From a bacterium (lineage in GTDB: Bacteria > Cyanobacteriota > Vampirovibrionia > Obscuribacterales > Obscuribacteraceae), in the NCBI GenBank assembly GCA_016124935.1, contig WGMS01000030.1, positions 52,208 through 116,207 on the forward strand: a stretch of DNA of 64,000 nt. The letters are read 5' to 3'. Position numbers and translations under genes: made by a program. Shown here one piece after another: positions 61,378 to 64,000 of this stretch (position 1 is its first letter; every line of letters begins with the position of its first letter). The notes below the pieces were generated by a model that ran no database searches, was not told the origin of the DNA, and worked only from the letters and a program-made list of their open reading frames with translations.

Positions 61378-62759
61378 GTGCAAAAATGACGACTAAGCAC
61401 AAGGTGAACGACGCTGAGCGATGGCAAAAACTTGTAGGTGAGGGCAAAAGTGCCGGACGCGCTAGGGATCTTCATGGTTCTGCATTGAAGTTTCAGGATG
61501 CCTACGATTTGAGTCGCTCGTTCGAGAAAAACGATCCCCGTCGCGGAGAGAGCGCATATTATCTCGCATACGCTCGATATGTCGAACAAAAACCCGAAGT
61601 GGCGACTGGGCTGTTCGAAGAAGCGCTTCAATACATGCTTCCCGATAAATCACTGGCGCAACGTTGCGGACAGATACATTCAATCCTTGCAGCCATCTAC
61701 TTTGGGTTAAGCGAACTGGACGAAGCAGAACAACATATTCGTGCATCAATGACAATAGGCGACGAGTTATCTCAAGAAAGTTGGGAAAATGTTCAGATGC
61801 TGGCTTCGATTCTAATGATCCAAAAGAACTACTCCGAAGCCGTTCCGCTGCTAGAGAAGCTTGTGTCGCTCTATCGAGATAGGGCGCCGATGGAAGTACC
61901 CAAAACTCTTCAGATTCTTGCCTACGCCCAACGCGAGCTGGGAAACCTTGATCAAGAAACTCATTGGCAGAAGGAAATCTTGCGGGTGCGCGAGTCTAAC
62001 TCCATGGCACAAATGAACAAGATCGAGCTCCCGGAAGAAATGCCGGAAGGTTGGGGACTTGATCGAATTACACACTTTATCGAGGCTGCTCGTCAAAACG
62101 AGATTGCATCATTCCATGGTCACAGAGAACTCTTTGAAAAACTTCTTGCTGTAAATGAGAGATTCTGGACCACCCGGCGCAATCTCACGTTGCACATGGC
62201 CGAAGTGATTGATAAGAAGCATGCAGGAAAGTCCTTTGACCAATTAAAGTTAGATCCAGAAGACTGGCTTGAATTGTACTTCTTCATGCGAGCGCACTCG
62301 TCATTTCTCGGAGCGGTCCGCTTAGCCCTAAGTGCGCAGTGTCCCGAAGCGTATACATTGCTGCGTGGCGTGATTGAGAATGCTCAATATGCGTTCTATG
62401 TCTCAACCGATGATAGCCTTAAGAGGACTTGGCTCGATAGGCACAAAGATGAAGCAGCGAGAAAGGAGATCAGAAAGAAGTTCGGGCCAACTAAAATCGG
62501 TGAAGCCTTAGAAACAAAAGATCCAGCGTTAGCAGCGCGCGTTTCCGACTTGTATGATGAAACGATCGATTTAGGCGCGCACCCGAACGTGAAAGCATTT
62601 CTAGCTAATGCTGTCCAAACAAATACAAAGGGCGAATTAGTCTTATCCGTTGCATACCTGAATCCAGGCGAACTGGAAGAACTCTTAAACCGAACCCTCG
62701 ACGTGGGGAACGTCACTTTGGATTTATTTCGCGCAATCTTTCCCAAACTAGTTGACTAG
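61374..62759 (+). CDS. TPR protein with C-terminal helical domain (possibly HEPN/DUF5677-like)
   Basis: 461 aa. Residues about 20-215 are TPR-type hairpins (e.g. AEQHIRASMTIGDELS, AVPLLEKLVSLYRD). Residues about 245-460 are a second helical domain with ARSLFE-like sequence LRGVIENAQYAFYV and then RTWLDRH, which fits the Rx4-6H motif of HEPN ribonucleases; this is suggestive only. The start is GTG overlapping the HTH stop, or an ATG at 61386. It is third in the operon, so it probably works with the nucleotidyltransferase, perhaps as sensor or effector. Confidence 0.7.
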   Translation: MSAKMTTKHKVNDAERWQKLVGEGKSAGRARDLHGSALKFQDAYDLSRSFEKNDPRRGESAYYLAYARYVEQKPEVATGLFEEALQYMLPDKSLAQRCGQIHSILAAIYFGLSELDEAEQHIRASMTIGDELSQESWENVQMLASILMIQKNYSEAVPLLEKLVSLYRDRAPMEVPKTLQILAYAQRELGNLDQETHWQKEILRVRESNSMAQMNKIELPEEMPEGWGLDRITHFIEAARQNEIASFHGHRELFEKLLAVNERFWTTRRNLTLHMAEVIDKKHAGKSFDQLKLDPEDWLELYFFMRAHSSFLGAVRLALSAQCPEAYTLLRGVIENAQYAFYVSTDDSLKRTWLDRHKDEAARKEIRKKFGPTKIGEALETKDPALAARVSDLYDETIDLGAHPNVKAFLANAVQTNTKGELVLSVAYLNPGELEELLNRTLDVGNVTLDLFRAIFPKLVD

Positions 62760-62780
62760 AGTTGAATGAGCCAGTAAACA

Positions 62781-63329
62781 TCAGTCTACTCCGAGATCTC
62801 GCGTAATCGATGCGCCCAATATAACTTCTTCTGGCCGTACGTTGATTTGACGCACGAAGACTTTTACTAAACGGTCCCAAATCTCTTTGTCAGATTCATG
62901 CTGCGGGGCGAAGGCTTCATCATTGAGCTTGATCAGCGATTGAACCAGTTCCCTCATGGTGAGGCTCTTTTCTGTCAATCGATATCCCAGAAATTCATTC
63001 GCGACTTTAAATGGTGGTGTCTTTAAGTCGATGAACATTTGCAGAAATGGCCATCCCTCCTCAACAACATGAAGCGGCAGCAGATCCGTAAGGCGCGTGT
63101 CGGGCGCGACCGTATGTCGTTCTAAGTTGTAATTCTCAATCAACGCTCGTCTAAGCTTATAAAACACTCTTTGGGTTAGACAGGACTGTGGATCGGCGGT
63201 GGAAAGGCGAATCTTCAACCATTCGTAGACATCCCCAACGGTAATCATCTTCTCTGCATCGCGATCAGGAATGTCTAGACCGAACTCCTCTTCAATTGCC
63301 ATAACAAGCTCAACAGAATCCAGTCCCAT
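62781..63329 (-). CDS. Acyl carrier protein-like protein with permuted helix order
   Basis: 182 aa. It opens directly with the phosphopantetheine motif, [20 protein letters not shown] (Ser5), followed by the rest of an ACP (helices II-IV to about 42) but without helix I. Helix I and the DLGVD that normally stands just before the Ser are at the very C-terminus ([19 protein letters not shown], then ITRDLGVD and stop). The middle (50-135) holds another weakly ACP-like helical part. The ATG at 63329 has GGAGG 7 nt upstream and lies 2 nt after the dioxygenase stop. It should carry an acyl group for the neighbouring enzyme. Confidence 0.78.
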   Translation of the reverse strand: MGLDSVELVMAIEEEFGLDIPDRDAEKMITVGDVYEWLKIRLSTADPQSCLTQRVFYKLRRALIENYNLERHTVAPDTRLTDLLPLHVVEEGWPFLQMFIDLKTPPFKVANEFLGYRLTEKSLTMRELVQSLIKLNDEAFAPQHESDKEIWDRLVKVFVRQINVRPEEVILGASITRDLGVD

Positions 63330-63331
63330 TC

Positions 63332-63859
63332 CTACGCCTCCGCCCATTCCATTCCCGAAGGAAGACTTGTACCAGCATATTCCAAGTGCAACACTCTTCG
63401 ATGATCTGGAGTCTCCGCTATCGAGGAGCTGTGCAGGATTAGGGGACGCATCGCAATAATGTCACCACGTTCCGCTGGGCAAACAACTGGAACATGAGTG
63501 TCGCGTAACTGCGCGAGCTGATCAGGTTCGAGAATGCCTGCAAGATGCGAACCCGGAATGAACTTAATCGCACCATTTGCTTCGGAGCATGCATCAAGAT
63601 GTAACCGCAGCGAAACCATTTGCTCCAAGATCGAAGCTGGCGGCTGAACGTGCAATATTCCATCCTTCATTGACCAGGGTCCGTATCCTTCTGAATCAAC
63701 TTTGTTCTCAACGGGGATACTCAAGTCTTGATGCCAAGTCACATACCAATTCGACGCGGGCGTTTTGTCGAACAGAATTGCCCTTACCGGCAACGGTGTA
63801 ACGCCAAGGATCTCCTGAGCAATCCTAGATGCAACACTTGAATTGGCGAATGCCCTAAG
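63332..63859 (-). pseudogene. Phytanoyl-CoA dioxygenase-like protein, 5' end cut by an insertion
   Basis: Fe(II)/2-oxoglutarate dioxygenase fragment. WHQD carries the HxD metal motif, followed by LHLDACSEANGAIKFIPGSH and the distal His in LILHSSS. The frame is homologous-looking upstream of the first possible start (ANSSVASRIAQEILGVTPLP), but it stops at a TGA at about 63861, with no ATG and no ribosome site. The break coincides with TGATCAGCGACA, the start of the IS-like sequence. So the N-terminal part of the gene has probably been separated by an insertion and the gene is broken. It is tightly linked to the ACP-like gene. Confidence 0.7.
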
Positions 63860-64000
63860 TGATCAGCGACAATTTAAATTGCCGCTTGGCGACAGTTTGC
63901 TTAAGTACCCCAAAATTTCCAATGGGAGCAGCGCCAGCGACAATTCGCAAAATAGCCCAAAAGTATAGCTGAATCGATATCCCTGAAGGAGCAAAGGCGA
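63860..64000 (+). mobile_element. Probable end of an IS21-like element (runs off the right edge)
   Basis: The sequence begins TGATCAGCGACA and carries three spaced copies of a 10-mer: AGCGACAATT at 63865 and 63936, and GGCGACAGTT at 63888. Terminal TG plus repeated internal motifs is the build of IS21-family ends, where they bind the transposase. An AAGGAG near 63984 could precede the transposase gene. The transposase itself is outside the window, so the family is inferred. Confidence 0.55.

Overview
The window reads as chromosome of a mid-GC, non-photosynthetic bacterium. My best guess is a Melainabacteria/Vampirovibrionia-type (Obscuribacter-like) member of the Cyanobacteriota. The guess rests on the fused sugar-nucleotidyltransferase/degenerate phosphomannomutase of the cyanobacterial type, the many TPR and TadE-like secreted proteins, a PafA-type phosphatase, a phasin-like protein, and the absence of any photosynthesis gene. 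It is an inference from protein style, not from a marker such as 16S rRNA.

Layout. 1-4.6 kb, minus strand: a cut ABC-F ATPase with its own promoter and a long structured leader, then a leucine-degradation-like set (biotin carrier, HMG-CoA lyase, enoyl-CoA hydratase) followed by mobA. 4.7-16.7 kb, minus strand: two unknown proteins and a long run coupling signalling (histidine kinase, two CheY-like regulators, HPt-REC-REC-GGDEF) to gpsA, a GT4 glycosyltransferase and the nucleotidyltransferase/PMM fusion. 16.8-21.2 kb: a secreted protein and an oligopeptide ABC importer. 21.4-24.2 kb, plus strand: rpmG, tRNA-Trp, secE, nusG, rplK, rplA, with a promoter, leader hairpins and a terminator. 24.2-51.4 kb: housekeeping and transport genes (DnaJ-like, holB, purA, polA, 3-hydroxyacyl-CoA dehydrogenase, gatC, pyrG, APC permease, AI-2E-type, CaCA and cation/proton antiporters) mixed with TPR proteins, a divergent beta-carbonic-anhydrase-like protein and a PafA-like phosphatase.

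51.4-55.7 kb holds the most striking system: a response regulator and two overlapping histidine kinases with complementary defects. The upstream kinase has Arg in place of the phospho-accepting His but an intact ATPase. The downstream kinase keeps the His but has lost the ATP-binding boxes. Together they look like one kinase split over two proteins.

56.6-64 kb is an accessory island: a HigBA toxin-antitoxin pair and an AbiE-type (type IV) module whose antitoxin carries a nuclease-like N-terminal domain, each with two palindromic operators; a tRNA 3'-end remnant that looks like an attachment site; a three-gene operon (nucleotidyltransferase, HTH protein, TPR protein) driven by a consensus promoter with probable leaderless start; and a permuted acyl carrier protein beside a phytanoyl-CoA-dioxygenase-like gene cut by what looks like the end of an IS21-like element running off the right edge.
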